A stretch of DNA of 64,000 bases from Nostoc sp. B(2019) (GCF_010091925.1 NZ_WVID01000032.1:1-64000), one strand, 5' to 3'. Counted from the stretch's first letter, positions 1-10,262 are shown. A program made the numbers and translations. Notes: generated from the letters alone by a model not told the origin.

Positions 1-226
1 GTTACCATCAACTCCTGATACAAACTACCCCGTATGCATCACTGGGAAGCGTGCTTGTCCTCCTGAAGATTGTGGTGGTTCTTGGGGTTATGCAGAGTTA
101 CTGGAAATCATTAGTGACCCGTCACACCCAGAATATGAAGAGAGGATGGAGTGGGTAGGTGAAAGTTTTAATCCAGATACCTTCGATATCAATGATATTA
201 ATCAAAGGCTACGAGAATTTCAATGA
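1..226 (+). CDS. plasmid pRiA4b ORF-3-like protein, C-terminal fragment (cut by window edge)
   Basis: An open frame runs from base 2 to a TGA at 224-226 and reads ...YPVCITGKRACPPEDCGG, then SWGYAELL and a tail ending LREFQ. The pattern CxxGxRACPPEDCGGxxGY followed by an acidic YEERMEW tail is typical of the C-terminal end of the pRiA4b ORF-3-like family, found on plasmids and near insertion sequences and of unknown biochemical role. Only the last 74 residues are in the window, so completeness cannot be judged. The gene is followed by insertion-sequence debris, which fits the mobile context in which this family is often found. The family call rests on motif memory, not on a search. Confidence 0.7.
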   Translation, partial: LPSTPDTNYPVCITGKRACPPEDCGGSWGYAELLEIISDPSHPEYEERMEWVGESFNPDTFDINDINQRLREFQ

Positions 227-316
227 GTTACCAATATTATCATTTTTTTTCTGAAATGCTCTCTATACAAGCTTTTCAGACATTACGTGGCGGCTGGTGA
301 CAGCTTCGCTACTTTT

Positions 317-1039
317 ACCCCGAGTTCGACAAAGTTAAAAAACAGCAGGAGGTAGAGCAGGTAAGCCTTTTGGGTAGATGTTAAGCGAAGGTTTTTTCGG
401 TAGATAAGTGTAAGCAGCTAAACCAGCCATCAAGTTGACCAAAAAGTTAAAAACACTACGATGACGAGAATGTTCTATCTGACACAGGTTTTTCAAGTGG
501 TCATTAACGGACTCAATAACGGTACGCTTGCGTAAGAGAATTTTATCAATGAGTTTTACCAAGCGGTTTTTCATGTTCTTTTTGGATTTAGTAACTAACT
601 CCAACCCTCGCTCATATAACTGTTCAAAAAGTTTTTGTGAAACATATCCTCTGTCTCCAAATAGTTGAGCCAGTGCGTTGGGCGGCTCTGCCGACTTGAA
701 GCAACTGGCGTTACCAATCAAGTCTTGAGTCATATTTAGGACTGGTTTTTGGTCATCGACATTGGCTGGAGTTAATTTGAATGCCAATAATTCTCCTTTG
801 TCGTTGATAATCAAATGTAGTTTAAACCCAAAATGCCAACCCACCGAATTTTTGCCCCATGAGACTAATCCTTTAAACACCTTATGTGCGTATGCGCGAC
901 ATCGGTGGCAGACTTCTATAGGTGTGGAATCAATAAAGCTAATCCCTGTAATTTCTCCTGTGCGTGTATGTAAAAAACAACATAGCAGCATTAAACACCA
1001 CGGTATTATCCCTCTTCTGTCACTTTCCGAAATAAGCAA
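317..1039 (-). pseudogene. IS982-family transposase, 5'-truncated remnant
   Basis: The minus-strand frame 335-1039 carries the central and C-terminal part of an IS982-type DDE transposase: TGISFIDSTPIEVCH, then HKVFKGL, GWHFGFKLHLIINDKGE, LTPANVDDQ, and FGDRGYVSQKLFEQLYERG. The first Asp is in FIDSTP and the second in FGDRGY; the Glu is probably in TVIESVNDHLKN. About the first 100 residues expected for the family are missing: recognisable similarity begins only near PWCLMLLCC, just after a junction at about 1015. An ACCCCGAGTTCGAC motif at 317 may be the surviving right end, since IS982 ends usually start ACCC. The copy cannot be autonomous. Confidence 0.75.
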
Positions 1040-1720
1040 ATAGTTCAGGAGCTAAATCATCCAGAAGTATAACAGGGTTTAAATTGATTCATGGCTGCAA
1101 TTAAATGATTGAATCCCAGTAATAACTGTGAATTAGGGAAAATATCGAGCCAGGGATAAATCAACCAAAATAGTAAGAGTGGTTGGACGATTAGACGGAG
1201 ATTATTTAAAACATTCTTCCATCCAGATTCATGATTCCATTGTTGATGATTAGAAAAATCAATATGACTAGTTCTTTGCCCCTCAGTCTCAATTTGACGA
1301 GATTGATTTAAGGCTAGTAAGGCTGGAGAATTCAACTAAGTATTGTCTCGCCACATAATCAGTCTTTTTACCTTTTTTTCTATCTCCGGTTTCATCTATT
1401 ACTACTGTAATCGCCTGACCATTCAATACTTGCTTAAGTTTATTTAATCTTCGTTGTTTTAATTCATCTACTGACCAATCTGAATTAGCTAGGAAATGAT
1501 GTAATGACTGGGCTGAGTTTATACTTACTACCTTCGCTATCTCTGGTAATGATTTCCTTTTTATTGTTGATATGATTCCTAAGTGTAAATATTTGAAACA
1601 CTCATAATTTCTTACTTCCTTAAATAGGTGTTTATACTCTGCACAATATTCATCTATGATGGCAACTGTTGGGTGGGCATCTCTTGCCAAATGTTTCAGG
1701 ATTTGTAACTCTACATCCAT
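1020..1720 (-). pseudogene. IS701-family transposase, internally deleted remnant
   Basis: Starting at the ATG at 1718-1720, the minus strand encodes MDVELQILKHL and then the N-terminal domain seen in cyanobacterial IS701-like transposases, including VIDETGDRKKGKKTDYVARQ, which holds the first catalytic Asp. After VARQYL the frame breaks and resumes in another frame (1057-1335) with only the C-terminal end: GQRTSHIDFS, ESGWKNVLNNLRLIVQP, YPWLDIFPN, FNHLIAAMNQF. A further frame change would continue as NPVILLDDLAPELFAYFGK to a stop at 1020-1022. The middle of the protein, including the rest of the DDE triad, is deleted, so this is a dead copy. Confidence 0.75.
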
Positions 1721-1737
1721 TTCCCCACTTACCACTG

Positions 1738-2449
1738 TATATATTGATAACTGGATGTCGTTGGTGTGATAGCCCAAAGGGAGAGATTTGGGCATCAAAA
1801 AGCGCAGCGCATAGATGGCTACAACGTTGGGAAGCAGATGGAACGTTAGACAACTTACAAGCACGGATACTGGGAATTGCAGAAGAAAAAGGTTTAATCA
1901 ACTGGAATTACGGCGCGGTTGACGGGTCTTTTTCCCCCTGGCAAGGGTGGCGGTGAAGACATTAAGTATGGTCACAAAGGTAAAGGAATTTTGATACATA
2001 CGTTGACCGATGGTAACGGTATGCCTTTGGCTAATCGTACAACCCCAGCTAACGGTAGCGAAAGAGACGAAGTTATACCGCTTTTAGATAGTGTCAAAGT
2101 CAAAACTAATAGACCTGGCAGACCGGACTACGTCCCGCTTCGCTAACGTAAACGGGTTAAAGTCCTTGCTGCTGACAAAGGTTATGATTCCAAGGAGAAA
2201 CGTGCTGCTTTGCGTAAACGTGGTATCAGACCACAATTACCCAAGCGTGTTTGGAAACGCAAGAAGAATCGCGGTAGACCAATTAAAATCTCAGTTCCAC
2301 GTTTTCAATAAGAGCGTTGTTTCGCCTGGTTCCAAAGAAAATATCGCAGGCTTGTTGTTCGATGGGAGCGGATTTCTGCCTGCTTCAACGCTTTTCTTTC
2401 TCTAGCTACAATTCACATTTGGATTAATAGAATTTTATTAGTGGGATAG
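1738..2449 (+). pseudogene. IS5-family (IS427-like) transposase, degenerate remnant
   Basis: Pieces of an IS5/IS427-type transposase lie in order but in different frames: ILITGCRWCDSPKG and HRWLQRWEADGTL up to YGAVDGSFSPW (frame of 1669-1956); GKGILIHTLTDGNGMPL up to VIPLLDSVKVKT (frame of 1919-2146); KVLAADKGYDSKEKR with PKRVWKRKKNRGRP and ISVPRFQ, then ERCFAWFQRKYRRLVVRWER and TIHIWINRILLVG ending with TAG at 2447-2449. At least three frame changes or stops interrupt it and about 40 N-terminal residues are missing. It begins about 18 bases from the start codon of the IS701 remnant and runs away from it. Its 3' end overlaps the last codons of the converging ferredoxin-like gene by 12 bases. 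Confidence 0.8.
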
Positions 2450-3085
2450 GTTCATCTGTTCTAGGCTTTTGTCAGCAAAATGCTTGTCCATGAGAGTAGA
2501 GACTTGTGTAGCCTGAATCCGGCTATATCGGCTTTTGTCTGGCATAACTAGGTTAGGTCCAGCTTTACAGTTTTTCATGCAGCCAGTGCCTTTGATAGTT
2601 ACTTGGTCTTCTAAACCGCGATCGCTCAAAGCTGCCTCTAGCGCCTGACAAACTGCTTTGCCACCACGTTTCATGCAATCAGACTTCTGACACACTAAAA
2701 TTGCGACCTTTGTCTTAGTTGGTTTTGCTTTGGCGTTATTTATTGGTATTAAATCCTGTGGCTGGTAACTGGTGGTGTTTGCGTGGTGGGGCGAACTTCT
2801 CCCACTTTCCCACTCTCTATGCGCTGCCATCACACGCTCAGCCTTTAGTGTAACCTTGCCATTTTTCAAGTCGTGTTTTTTGGTACCTGTAACTTGCAGC
2901 CAAGTACCTGGTGGCAACCGCAAATCAAAAGCAGCTCGTAAATGTTTAGCTAATTTAACATAACATTCACCTTCAACAGTCCCCAGCAGCAAGCCTTTAA
3001 GCTTATAGCCATCCTTGATATCAAAATCGAGAAACCTTCCTTCAAAGCAAAATTCTGATACTTCCGTAGTGTAGGATTCACTCAT
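2438..3085 (-). CDS. (2Fe-2S) ferredoxin domain-containing protein
   Basis: This 215-residue protein has a two-part plan. Residues 1-95 form an unrecognised N-terminal region (EGRFLDFDIKDGYKLKGLLL). After a linker rich in basic and polar residues, residues 125-200 form a thioredoxin-fold [2Fe-2S] domain like the NuoE/HoxE type, with CQKSDCMKRGGKAVCQ followed by GTGCMKNCKAGPNLVMPD; Cys residues in the CxxxxC and CxxxC patterns would hold the cluster. This is a stand-alone electron-transfer protein in cyanobacteria with no firm role. Its stop codon lies inside the end of the IS5 remnant, so the last few residues (MNLSH) may be altered from the ancestral tail. Start ATG at 3083-3085. Confidence 0.8.
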   Translation of the reverse strand: MSESYTTEVSEFCFEGRFLDFDIKDGYKLKGLLLGTVEGECYVKLAKHLRAAFDLRLPPGTWLQVTGTKKHDLKNGKVTLKAERVMAAHREWESGRSSPHHANTTSYQPQDLIPINNAKAKPTKTKVAILVCQKSDCMKRGGKAVCQALEAALSDRGLEDQVTIKGTGCMKNCKAGPNLVMPDKSRYSRIQATQVSTLMDKHFADKSLEQMNLSH

Positions 3086-3163
3086 GTTATTGACCTATCT
3101 TTTAACTAAAAGTAAGTTATCTAGCCAGACAGCCTCAACAGCGGTAGCTGCGAATTAAAATTG

Positions 3164-3424
3164 TTAGTAGCGATGCCAGCAGTTTTCAAGAGCCCCAATC
3201 ATGTCTTGACGGGAAACTGTGAATCGCTGCATCACGCTCCAAAGTTGAATAGCTGCCACAGGACTGCCTATTTCAACTCTCAATGGCTGGTTAGTTTCAC
3301 ACCAACAGGGAATGTTTAGCTCCTGTAAGCGTTGATAAACTTGCCAGCGGTCTGCCCAATGCACCTCAACAATGTGCTTTCTTTCTTTTTCTGAACTAAA
3401 CGATTTCAAGAGAATTGCCCTCAA
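3164..3424 (-). CDS. conserved small protein of unknown function (86 aa)
   Basis: The frame encodes a soluble 86-residue protein, MRAILLKSFSSEKERKHIVE..., rich in Trp (HWADRWQVYQRL, LWSVMQRF, ENCWHRY) and with two Cys in PCWCET. It has no membrane segment or signal peptide. I do not recognise a named domain; the composition, length and clean frame look like a real, compact cyanobacterial gene. It lies 78 bases upstream of, and on the same strand as, the (2Fe-2S) ferredoxin domain gene, so the two may be co-transcribed. Confidence 0.6.
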   Translation of the reverse strand: MRAILLKSFSSEKERKHIVEVHWADRWQVYQRLQELNIPCWCETNQPLRVEIGSPVAAIQLWSVMQRFTVSRQDMIGALENCWHRY

Positions 3425-4069
3425 AGTGCAACAAACTTGCAGTAACTACCGCGCCTCAACTCCTTATGTTTAAAAATTTTAGGAGTATGGCCTCTTAAAT
3501 AAGGATACCCTAAGTGCAAACAATTCTCAGTAGCTTTGAAAAAAAATCTGATCTTTGTAGGCTATGTGCTAAATGACATCACTTACTTCACTTACTTTAA
3601 ATCTTTCGACCAAAGCACCTCAGTAGCTTCCATCTTTGAAGTTTAGATTCGGATACGACTTGACACCCATTGATACCCTGTTGGAAGCCGCCTCCTCTCC
3701 AAGAAACCCTTTTACCTCTACTAAGCGCTACAAGTGGAGAAACCTGCCCACCCTGCAAGTGTCCTATGGAAACTCTGCTGCTTCGTAGAAGGAACCGAGT
3801 CTTTCATTAGTTCCAACCTAGAGAGAACACTTAGTCTTATATTTTTCTTTTGATGTATGCGTATATTAAAACGTGCATGTCAAGGATAGTGGTAGATATA
3901 CATCGCTTGATGGGTGTATTGTCCTTTGACATAGGAGTAAACTTAAAAACTTTCAAAGCCCAAAATTCAAAATTCTATAATAATGATTGGGCTTGCTTTC
4001 ATTTTTTAAATGTTAAGATGTAGAGACTAAGCAGTTAAAAACTATAACTGCTAAAAAGCGAGGAGAACA
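3425..4069. other. 645-base intergenic region upstream of dps, with complementary arms
   Basis: No reading frame is convincing here. The 7-base arms GTTGGAA (3680-3686) and TTCCAAC (3811-3817) enclose about 125 bases of moderately GC-rich sequence in an otherwise AT-rich gap, which could be a structured RNA on either strand. A TATAAT-like hexamer lies at 3976-3981 in the part nearer dps. I could not match the region to 6S RNA, tmRNA, RNase P RNA or a known riboswitch by eye. Confidence 0.35.
4030..4065 (+). promoter_or_regulatory. dps 5' leader hairpin and ribosome binding site
   Basis: AGCAGTT (4030-4036) and AACTGCT (4046-4052) are perfectly complementary with a 9-base loop. They stand 7 bases before the GAGGAG ribosome binding site (4060-4065) of dps. 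The hairpin sits where it could affect message stability or ribosome access. No T-run follows it, so it is not a terminator. Confidence 0.45.
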
Positions 4070-4624
4070 ATGTCTGAAACGCAAACTGTATTACGGAATT
4101 TTGGTCATGTTTATGACAATCCTGTGTTGCTGGATCACAGTGTAACTGCTCCAGTTACGGAAGGATTTAATGTTGTATTAGCTAGTTTCCAGGCACTATA
4201 CTTGCAGTACCAAAAACACCATTTTGTTGTTGAAGGCTCAGAATTTTACTCTCTGCATGAGTTTTTTAACGAGAGCTACGAAGAAGTGCAGGGACACACC
4301 CATGAAATTGGTGAGCGCTTAGATGGACTGGGCGGTGTGCCAGTAGCTACTTTCAGCAAATTAGCGGAATTAACCTGTTTTGAGCAGGAAGCAGATGGTG
4401 TATTTTCTTGCCGCCAGATGCTAGAAAATGACCTAGCAGCAGAACAAGCCATTATTAGTGTGATTCGCCGTCAAGCCGCTCAGGCAGAGAGTTTAGGTGA
4501 CAGAGCTACACGGTATCTGTACGAAAAAATTCTGTTAAAGACTGAAGAAAGAGCTTTCCACTTAGCTCACTTCCTAGCTAAAGATAGCTTAACCTTGGCG
4601 TTTGTCCAACCAGCACAAAATTAA
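4070..4624 (+). CDS. dps: Dps-family DNA-binding ferritin-like protein with altered ferroxidase residues
   Basis: A 184-residue ferritin-like protein of Dps length, which assembles into 12-mers that oxidise and store iron and protect DNA in starvation or oxidative stress. The core reads [20 protein letters not shown], then [14 protein letters not shown]. Lined up with E. coli Dps, the ferroxidase positions are H51, H63, N67 (usual Asp), H78 (usual Asp) and E82. Loss of both Asp residues in favour of Asn and His matches the His-type ferroxidase centre described for one Nostoc punctiforme Dps (NpDps4). The start ATG has a strong GAGGAG site 4 bases upstream, and a clear terminator follows at 4700-4739, so it is probably monocistronic. 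It precedes carB and sigD on the same strand. Confidence 0.88.
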   Translation: MSETQTVLRNFGHVYDNPVLLDHSVTAPVTEGFNVVLASFQALYLQYQKHHFVVEGSEFYSLHEFFNESYEEVQGHTHEIGERLDGLGGVPVATFSKLAELTCFEQEADGVFSCRQMLENDLAAEQAIISVIRRQAAQAESLGDRATRYLYEKILLKTEERAFHLAHFLAKDSLTLAFVQPAQN

Positions 4625-4699
4625 AACTCTCAAATCTAGATTGGTCTACCTTAAACTGAAAGAAAAGTTGGAAGAACCAAGCTTCTAAAAAAAATCTAA

Positions 4700-4739
4700 A
4701 AAATGGCAGAGAGTACTATCGCTACTTCTCTGCCATTTT
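4700..4739 (+). terminator. rho-independent terminator of dps
   Basis: AAAATGGCAGAGA (4700-4712) pairs perfectly with TCTCTGCCATTTT (4727-4739) around a 14-base loop, 75 bases after the dps stop. The run of T at the end of the right arm gives the usual intrinsic-terminator shape. Confidence 0.85.
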
Positions 4740-5264
4740 AATCTAATGAAACATAACGACATAATTAATATTATATATTGCAAGTATTTAGCAATTAGCT
4801 AGTTAAGAAATATTTTTATCTGTATTATTTTAGTTGTCATCAATAGCCAAACTTATTATGTAATAAAAGAAATCACTAATTATTGCAAAATTTCATCAAC
4901 ACAAATAGTAACTATTCGCAAAAGCTTTCAAGCTTTTACCATCGTTTTTAAATACAAATAGACATTCAAAATGGAGAGAAAGACAGAAATTAATTTTTAA
5001 CTTCCCATCTTCCCTAATTTCCAATGCCAGCCGCCTGGTCGATAAAACATAACTTGACCCACTTTTGTCTTGTGGTTGATGCTAAGCGAACGAAAAACCG
5101 ATCTTTTGGGGACTACAAAGTGCAGAACTGGAATTCCACATTTTTTACTTCTGTTTTCCTATCTCTATGTCAAACCTGTAAAACTTAATAATAAACAGCA
5201 TCATGAGGGGTAAAGACCCTTAAAATAATCAGGATTTGTATTCTCGTACTCTAAGGCAACGACT
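4740..5264. other. gene-free leader region upstream of carB
   Basis: AT-rich sequence without a credible reading frame. Near its end a short stem, AGGGGT with ACCCTT around AAAG (about 5204-5221), lies some 45 bases before the carB start and could be part of a leader; it is too weak to call an attenuator. Nothing else is evident. Confidence 0.3.
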
Positions 5265-8200
5265 ATGCCCCGCCGTGACGACATCCGGAAGATTCTGCTA
5301 TTAGGTTCTGGTCCAATTGTGATTGGACAAGCCTGTGAGTTTGACTACTCTGGCACCCAAGCCTGTAAAGCGCTGCGAGAAGAAGGCTATGAAGTTGTGC
5401 TGGTTAACTCTAACCCTGCGACGATTATGACCGACCCGGAAACGGCCGATCGCACTTACATTGAGCCGTTAACACCGGAATTGGTCGAAAAAGTCATCGC
5501 TAAAGAACGCCCTGACGCCTTATTACCGACGATGGGGGGACAAACAGCTCTCAACCTTGCCGTTACCTTAGCCAAAAACGGGGTGTTAGAAAAGTATGGC
5601 GTTGAGTTAATTGGTGCTAAGCTACCAGCGATTGAGAAAGCTGAAGATAGGAAACTGTTTAACGAGGCTATGGCAAAGATTGGGGTGGCTGTGTGTCCCA
5701 GCGGCACAGCTTCAACTCTAGAAGAATCCAAGGCGATCGCACGCCAAATTGGCACTTATCCCTTGATTATTCGCCCCGCCTTCACAATGGGTGGTACTGG
5801 TGGCGGTATTGCCTACAACCAAGAAGAATTTGAGGAAATGGCACAGGTAGGTATAGATGCTAGCCCTGTTTCGCAAATTCTCATTGACCAGTCTTTACTG
5901 GGCTGGAAAGAATACGAACTCGAAGTGATGCGTGACCTTGCAGATAACGTCGTGATTATCTGCTCCATCGAAAACCTTGACCCTATGGGCATCCACACTG
6001 GGGACTCAATTACCGTCGCTCCCGCGCAAACCCTCACTGATAAAGAATATCAAAGACTGCGGGATATGGCAATTAAAATCATCCGTGAAATCGGTGTGGA
6101 AACTGGCGGTTCCAATATTCAGTTTGCCGTCAATCCCGTCACAGGGGATGTAGTGGTGATTGAGATGAATCCTCGTGTTTCTCGCAGTTCCGCTTTGTCT
6201 TCCAAAGCCACAGGTTTTCCCATCGCTAAGATGGCAGCAAAGCTAGCGGTGGGCTACACTCTGGATGAAATTAAAAATGATATCACCAAGAAAACTCCCG
6301 CATCCTTTGAGCCGACAATTGACTATGTAGTGACAAAAATTCCCCGCTTCGCCTTTGAAAAGTTCCCTGGTTCGGAACCAGTGCTGACAACACAAATGAA
6401 GTCGGTAGGGGAAGCAATGGCAATTGGGCGGACATTCAACGAATCTTTCCAAAAAGCGCTACGTTCCTTGGAAACAGGACGCGCTGGTTGGGGTTGCGAC
6501 AAAGCCGAAAAATTACCTAGTGGTGAACAAATTCGCGCCCAACTGCGGACACCTAATCCCGATCGCATCTTTGCTGTGCGTCATGCCTTACAGCTAGGGA
6601 TAAGTATTGAGGAAATCTACGAACTCACCGGCATTGACCCTTGGTTTTTAGATAAAATGCAGCAACTTCTGGATGTGGAGAAATTTCTCAAGCGGACACC
6701 CTTGCAGCAATTGACCAAAGAGCAACTTTATCAGGTGAAGCGGGACGGATTTAGCGATCGCCAGATTGCTTTTGCTACCAAAACCACTGAAGATGAAGTT
6801 CGCGCTTACCGCAAACAACTAGGAATCATCCCAGTTTACAAAACTGTGGACACCTGTGCTGCTGAATTTGAAGCTTTTACTCCGTACCATTACTCTACCT
6901 ACGAAGAAGAAACGGAAGTCTTGCCAGCAACCAAGCCGAAGGTGATGATTTTGGGTGGTGGCCCTAACCGCATTGGGCAAGGAATTGAGTTTGACTATTG
7001 CTGTTGCCATGCCGCCTATGCTTTAAAAGGGGCAGGGTTTGAGACGATTATGGTCAACTCTAACCCAGAGACAGTATCAACAGATTATGACACAAGCGAT
7101 CGCCTCTACTTTGAGCCGTTGACTAAGGAAGATGTCCTTAACATCATCGAAACGGAAAATCCTGTAGGGATAATTATTCAGTTTGGAGGTCAAACACCGC
7201 TGAAGTTGGCTGTTCCCCTTGAGCAATTTCTGAGCAATGACAACTCAGGGTTAAACACTAAAATTTGGGGTACTTCGCCGGACTCTATCGACATGGCAGA
7301 AAACCGAGAGCGGTTTGAAAAGATTCTTAAAAAATTGAATATTGCCCAGCCGGCCAATGGTATAGCTCGGAGTTACGAGGATGCACTGATTGTCGCCCAA
7401 CGCATTGGTTATCCGGTAGTAGTGCGTCCAAGTTATGTTTTGGGAGGACGAGCAATGGAAATTGTCTATTCCGATACAGAGTTGGAACGCTACATGACTT
7501 TTGCGGTGCAGGTGGAGCCTGAACACCCAATTTTGATTGATAAATTTTTGGAAAATGCTATTGAAGTCGATGTAGATGCGATCGCTGACCACACTGGGCG
7601 GGTAGTAATCGGCGGTATTATGGAACACATTGAACAAGCAGGAATTCACTCAGGAGACTCCGCTTGCTCGTTACCTTCTATTTCCCTATCACCAGCTGTT
7701 CTCAATCAAATTCGCGCTTGGACGGTACAGTTAGCACAAGCGCTGTCAGTTGTAGGGTTGATGAATATCCAGTTTGCCGTGGTTGGTGCTCAAGGTTATT
7801 CTCCCCAAGTTTATATCCTGGAAGCTAACCCCCGCGCCTCACGCACAGTACCATTCGTGTCTAAAGCAACTGGCGTACAGCTAGCGAAACTAGCATCCCT
7901 AATTATGTCGGGTAAAACTTTAGAGGAGCTAAACTTTACTCAGGAAGTCATCCCATCGCACATTGCCGTCAAAGAAGCAGTATTACCGTTTAATAAATTC
8001 CCTGGAACTGATACAATATTGGGCCCAGAAATGCGCTCTACTGGTGAGGTCATGGGAATCGACAGCGACTTTGGGCGAGCATTTGCCAAGGCAGAAATGG
8101 GCGCTGGAGAGCGTTTACCCCTGACGGGAACCGTATTTGTGTCGATGAGCGATCGCGACAAAACTCCTGCGGTTTCTGTAGTCAAAGAGTTTATCGATTT

Positions 8201-8525
8201 AGGCTTTAGGGTGATGGCTACAGTTAGCACACGCCGAGTTCTTCAAGAACATGGGTTAGATGTTGAGTTAGTACTGAAACTCCATGAAGGTCGTCCCCAC
8301 GTTCTAGATGCAATCAAAAACCAGAAAATCCAACTCATCATCAACACACCTTCAGGGGAAGAAGCTCAGACTGATGCTAGGTTAATCCGCCGCACAGCCT
8401 TAGCTTACAAAATACCCATTATTACCACCATTGCCGGGGCAAAAGCCACCGTCGCCGCCATCCGCTCCCTACAAACTACGACTTTGGATGTAAAAGTTAT
8501 CCAAGAATACTGCGCGAACCTTTAG
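5265..8525 (+). CDS. carB: carbamoyl-phosphate synthase large subunit
   Basis: The 1086-residue product is full length for CarB (E. coli, 1073). It makes carbamoyl phosphate from bicarbonate, ATP and ammonia channelled from CarA, feeding arginine and pyrimidine synthesis and, in diazotrophs, cyanophycin via arginine. Two homologous ATP-grasp halves are visible: [20 protein letters not shown] with [12 protein letters not shown] in the first, and [19 protein letters not shown] with [12 protein letters not shown] in the second. A C-terminal methylglyoxal-synthase-like allosteric domain follows from about residue 940 ([12 protein letters not shown] ... INTPSG). carA is not in the window. An AAGG motif lies 9 bases before the ATG. 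No frameshift or missing motif was seen. Confidence 0.97.
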   Translation: MPRRDDIRKILLLGSGPIVIGQACEFDYSGTQACKALREEGYEVVLVNSNPATIMTDPETADRTYIEPLTPELVEKVIAKERPDALLPTMGGQTALNLAVTLAKNGVLEKYGVELIGAKLPAIEKAEDRKLFNEAMAKIGVAVCPSGTASTLEESKAIARQIGTYPLIIRPAFTMGGTGGGIAYNQEEFEEMAQVGIDASPVSQILIDQSLLGWKEYELEVMRDLADNVVIICSIENLDPMGIHTGDSITVAPAQTLTDKEYQRLRDMAIKIIREIGVETGGSNIQFAVNPVTGDVVVIEMNPRVSRSSALSSKATGFPIAKMAAKLAVGYTLDEIKNDITKKTPASFEPTIDYVVTKIPRFAFEKFPGSEPVLTTQMKSVGEAMAIGRTFNESFQKALRSLETGRAGWGCDKAEKLPSGEQIRAQLRTPNPDRIFAVRHALQLGISIEEIYELTGIDPWFLDKMQQLLDVEKFLKRTPLQQLTKEQLYQVKRDGFSDRQIAFATKTTEDEVRAYRKQLGIIPVYKTVDTCAAEFEAFTPYHYSTYEEETEVLPATKPKVMILGGGPNRIGQGIEFDYCCCHAAYALKGAGFETIMVNSNPETVSTDYDTSDRLYFEPLTKEDVLNIIETENPVGIIIQFGGQTPLKLAVPLEQFLSNDNSGLNTKIWGTSPDSIDMAENRERFEKILKKLNIAQPANGIARSYEDALIVAQRIGYPVVVRPSYVLGGRAMEIVYSDTELERYMTFAVQVEPEHPILIDKFLENAIEVDVDAIADHTGRVVIGGIMEHIEQAGIHSGDSACSLPSISLSPAVLNQIRAWTVQLAQALSVVGLMNIQFAVVGAQGYSPQVYILEANPRASRTVPFVSKATGVQLAKLASLIMSGKTLEELNFTQEVIPSHIAVKEAVLPFNKFPGTDTILGPEMRSTGEVMGIDSDFGRAFAKAEMGAGERLPLTGTVFVSMSDRDKTPAVSVVKEFIDLGFRVMATVSTRRVLQEHGLDVELVLKLHEGRPHVLDAIKNQKIQLIINTPSGEEAQTDARLIRRTALAYKIPIITTIAGAKATVAAIRSLQTTTLDVKVIQEYCANL

Positions 8526-9112
8526 CGGCGCTCTAGGAATAGGGAGCTAAGAAGTGGAGGAGTGAGGGAGCAGCGAAATAATTTTCAATTTTAAATTTTT
8601 ATCCCCCTCCCCTGCTCTTTTTTCCCCTTCCCAATCCAGCCTGATTCCCCAGAAAAATTAAGCAATTGTTATAAGAGAATAATTATAGTTATCATTGAGA
8701 TATTTTAACAAATATGAGGAATTTTTCTTTATCTAAATAATTCATTAAATCGTCTTCCAGGAAGACTTGAGAGGAATGTTGGCATTGCATGAAGTGGAAC
8801 AATCAGAAAATTCGAGATTACCAAATGTCCAAATTTTTCTCATAAATGTTACAATTGTTAATACTTCTCAAATAAAAAAATGTTCAACAAGCTACCTTTT
8901 ATCTAACTGTAGATACTTGTAAAAACAGGGAAATAACTGTAACTTCTAGCAGTTAGTAGCCCTAATTTGATTACTATGAGCAGCCGAGTTTATCGGGCGC
9001 GTAAATTGCAAACCATAGCATGGGTTCCCAGCCAGACTGGGTAGCACCCTCCAAAAGCATCTATCCGTTAATGACCCTACCGCCAAACCCATCATTACTA
9101 AAGAGTAGCGCC
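8526..9112. other. gene-free region upstream of sigD with a short palindrome
   Basis: About 590 bases separate carB from the likely sigD start. GTCTTCC-A-GGAAGAC (8752-8766) is a perfect 7+1+7 palindrome of the size of a transcription-factor site. The rest is AT-rich, with no frame or terminator I would trust. Confidence 0.35.
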
Positions 9113-10069
9113 ATGAAGACCGCTCAGACAGCCACAGACCTCGTGCGGACTTACCTGCGTGAGATTGGCCGTGTGCCACTCTTAACCCACGAGGAGGAGA
9201 TTTGCTATGGCAAACAAGTGCAACGTTCAACTACCTTGCACGAATCAAGGGAATATCTTGCCACCCAGTTAGGTCGTGAGCCAACTCTAGAAGAGTGGGC
9301 AAGAGCAACAAAGCTAGAACCAGCCGAGTTGAATGAAGCGATCGCAGACGGGGAAATTGCCAAGCGCAAGATGGTAGAAGCCAATTTGCGGCTCGTGGTG
9401 TCCGTTGCCAAAAAATACATTAAACGCAACGTCGATTTACTGGACTTAATCCAGGAAGGCAGCATTGGTATGCAACGGGGTGTGGAAAAGTTTGACCCCA
9501 CCAAAGGCTACAGATTTTCTACCTATGCCTATTGGTGGATACGGCAAGCTATTACACGTGCTATTGCCGAAAAAGCTCGCACCATTAGGCTGCCTATCCA
9601 TATTACTGAGAAACTGAATAAGATTAAAAAGGCACAGCGGCAATTGTCTCAAAAACTGGGACGCGCTCCCACAGCTGTTGAGCTAGCCCAAGAATTAGAA
9701 TTAACCCCCAAACAAGTACGAGAGTACCTAGAAAAGGCACGTTTGCCATTATCTCTAGATTTACGGCTAGGAGATAACTACGATACTGAACTTGGAGAAA
9801 TGTTAGAAGATCCAGGCGCTTCTCCAGAAGAGTTTGTCATGCAATCTTCCTTATCTTATGACTTAGACCGCCTAATGGGCGACCTCACCCCACAACAGAG
9901 GGAAGTGATCACACTGCGCTTTGGGTTAACTGATGGACAAGCGCTAACTCTTGCCAAAATCGGTGAAATTCTGAATATCAGCCGAGAACGAGTAAGGCAA
10001 ATCGAGCGCGAAGCCTTAACAAAACTTCGTAAGTCTAAAGCCAATATGGATGAATATTTGGCAAGTTAG
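9113..10069 (+). CDS. sigD: group 2 RNA polymerase sigma factor, SigD-like
   Basis: A sigma-70 family protein of 318 residues from ATG 9113. Region 1.2 ([18 protein letters not shown]), region 2 ([46 protein letters not shown]), region 3 and region 4 with its helix-turn-helix ([19 protein letters not shown]) are all intact. The lack of a long N-terminal region 1.1 marks it as a non-essential group 2 factor, used in light, redox or nutrient adaptation. The frame is open upstream to 9020, but the extra 31 residues are unlike sigma N-termini, so the ATG starting [10 protein letters not shown] is chosen. The SigD assignment rests on similarity and on its place after carB; another group 2 sigma is possible. 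Confidence 0.85.
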   Translation: MKTAQTATDLVRTYLREIGRVPLLTHEEEICYGKQVQRSTTLHESREYLATQLGREPTLEEWARATKLEPAELNEAIADGEIAKRKMVEANLRLVVSVAKKYIKRNVDLLDLIQEGSIGMQRGVEKFDPTKGYRFSTYAYWWIRQAITRAIAEKARTIRLPIHITEKLNKIKKAQRQLSQKLGRAPTAVELAQELELTPKQVREYLEKARLPLSLDLRLGDNYDTELGEMLEDPGASPEEFVMQSSLSYDLDRLMGDLTPQQREVITLRFGLTDGQALTLAKIGEILNISRERVRQIEREALTKLRKSKANMDEYLAS

Positions 10070-10104
10070 TCATTTGTCATTAGTCATTTGTCCTTTGTTG
10101 TTAA
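10067..10104. repeat. short tandem heptad repeat (cattagt/catttgt type)
   Basis: Right at the sigD stop, units of gtcattt/gtcatta recur with a 7-base period. This is the short tandemly repeated repetitive (STRR) type known from heterocystous cyanobacteria; other copies in this window lie at 26133-26230 and inside cimA. Confidence 0.6.
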
Positions 10105-10262
10105 TTTGTTACATAGGACAAGTGACTGATTACCAATGGGCGAGAAAATACGCTGACTTTGGTACGGTTACACCGACTTCCAACATACAACTAGCCTGTT
10201 ACATTAGTTGACAGGAAGACTAAAAACACCGCAGCCAATAGTGGTATTAAAGGAGGTAGAAA

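Noticed and set aside
762-1043. Plus-strand frame opposite the IS982 remnant
   Set aside because: Antisense shadow of the transposase.
3741-3751. aacctgccc as a B12-box of a cobalamin riboswitch
   Set aside because: The rest of the riboswitch core (GCCACTG and the GG..GGTG stems) is missing, and dps is not a known target.
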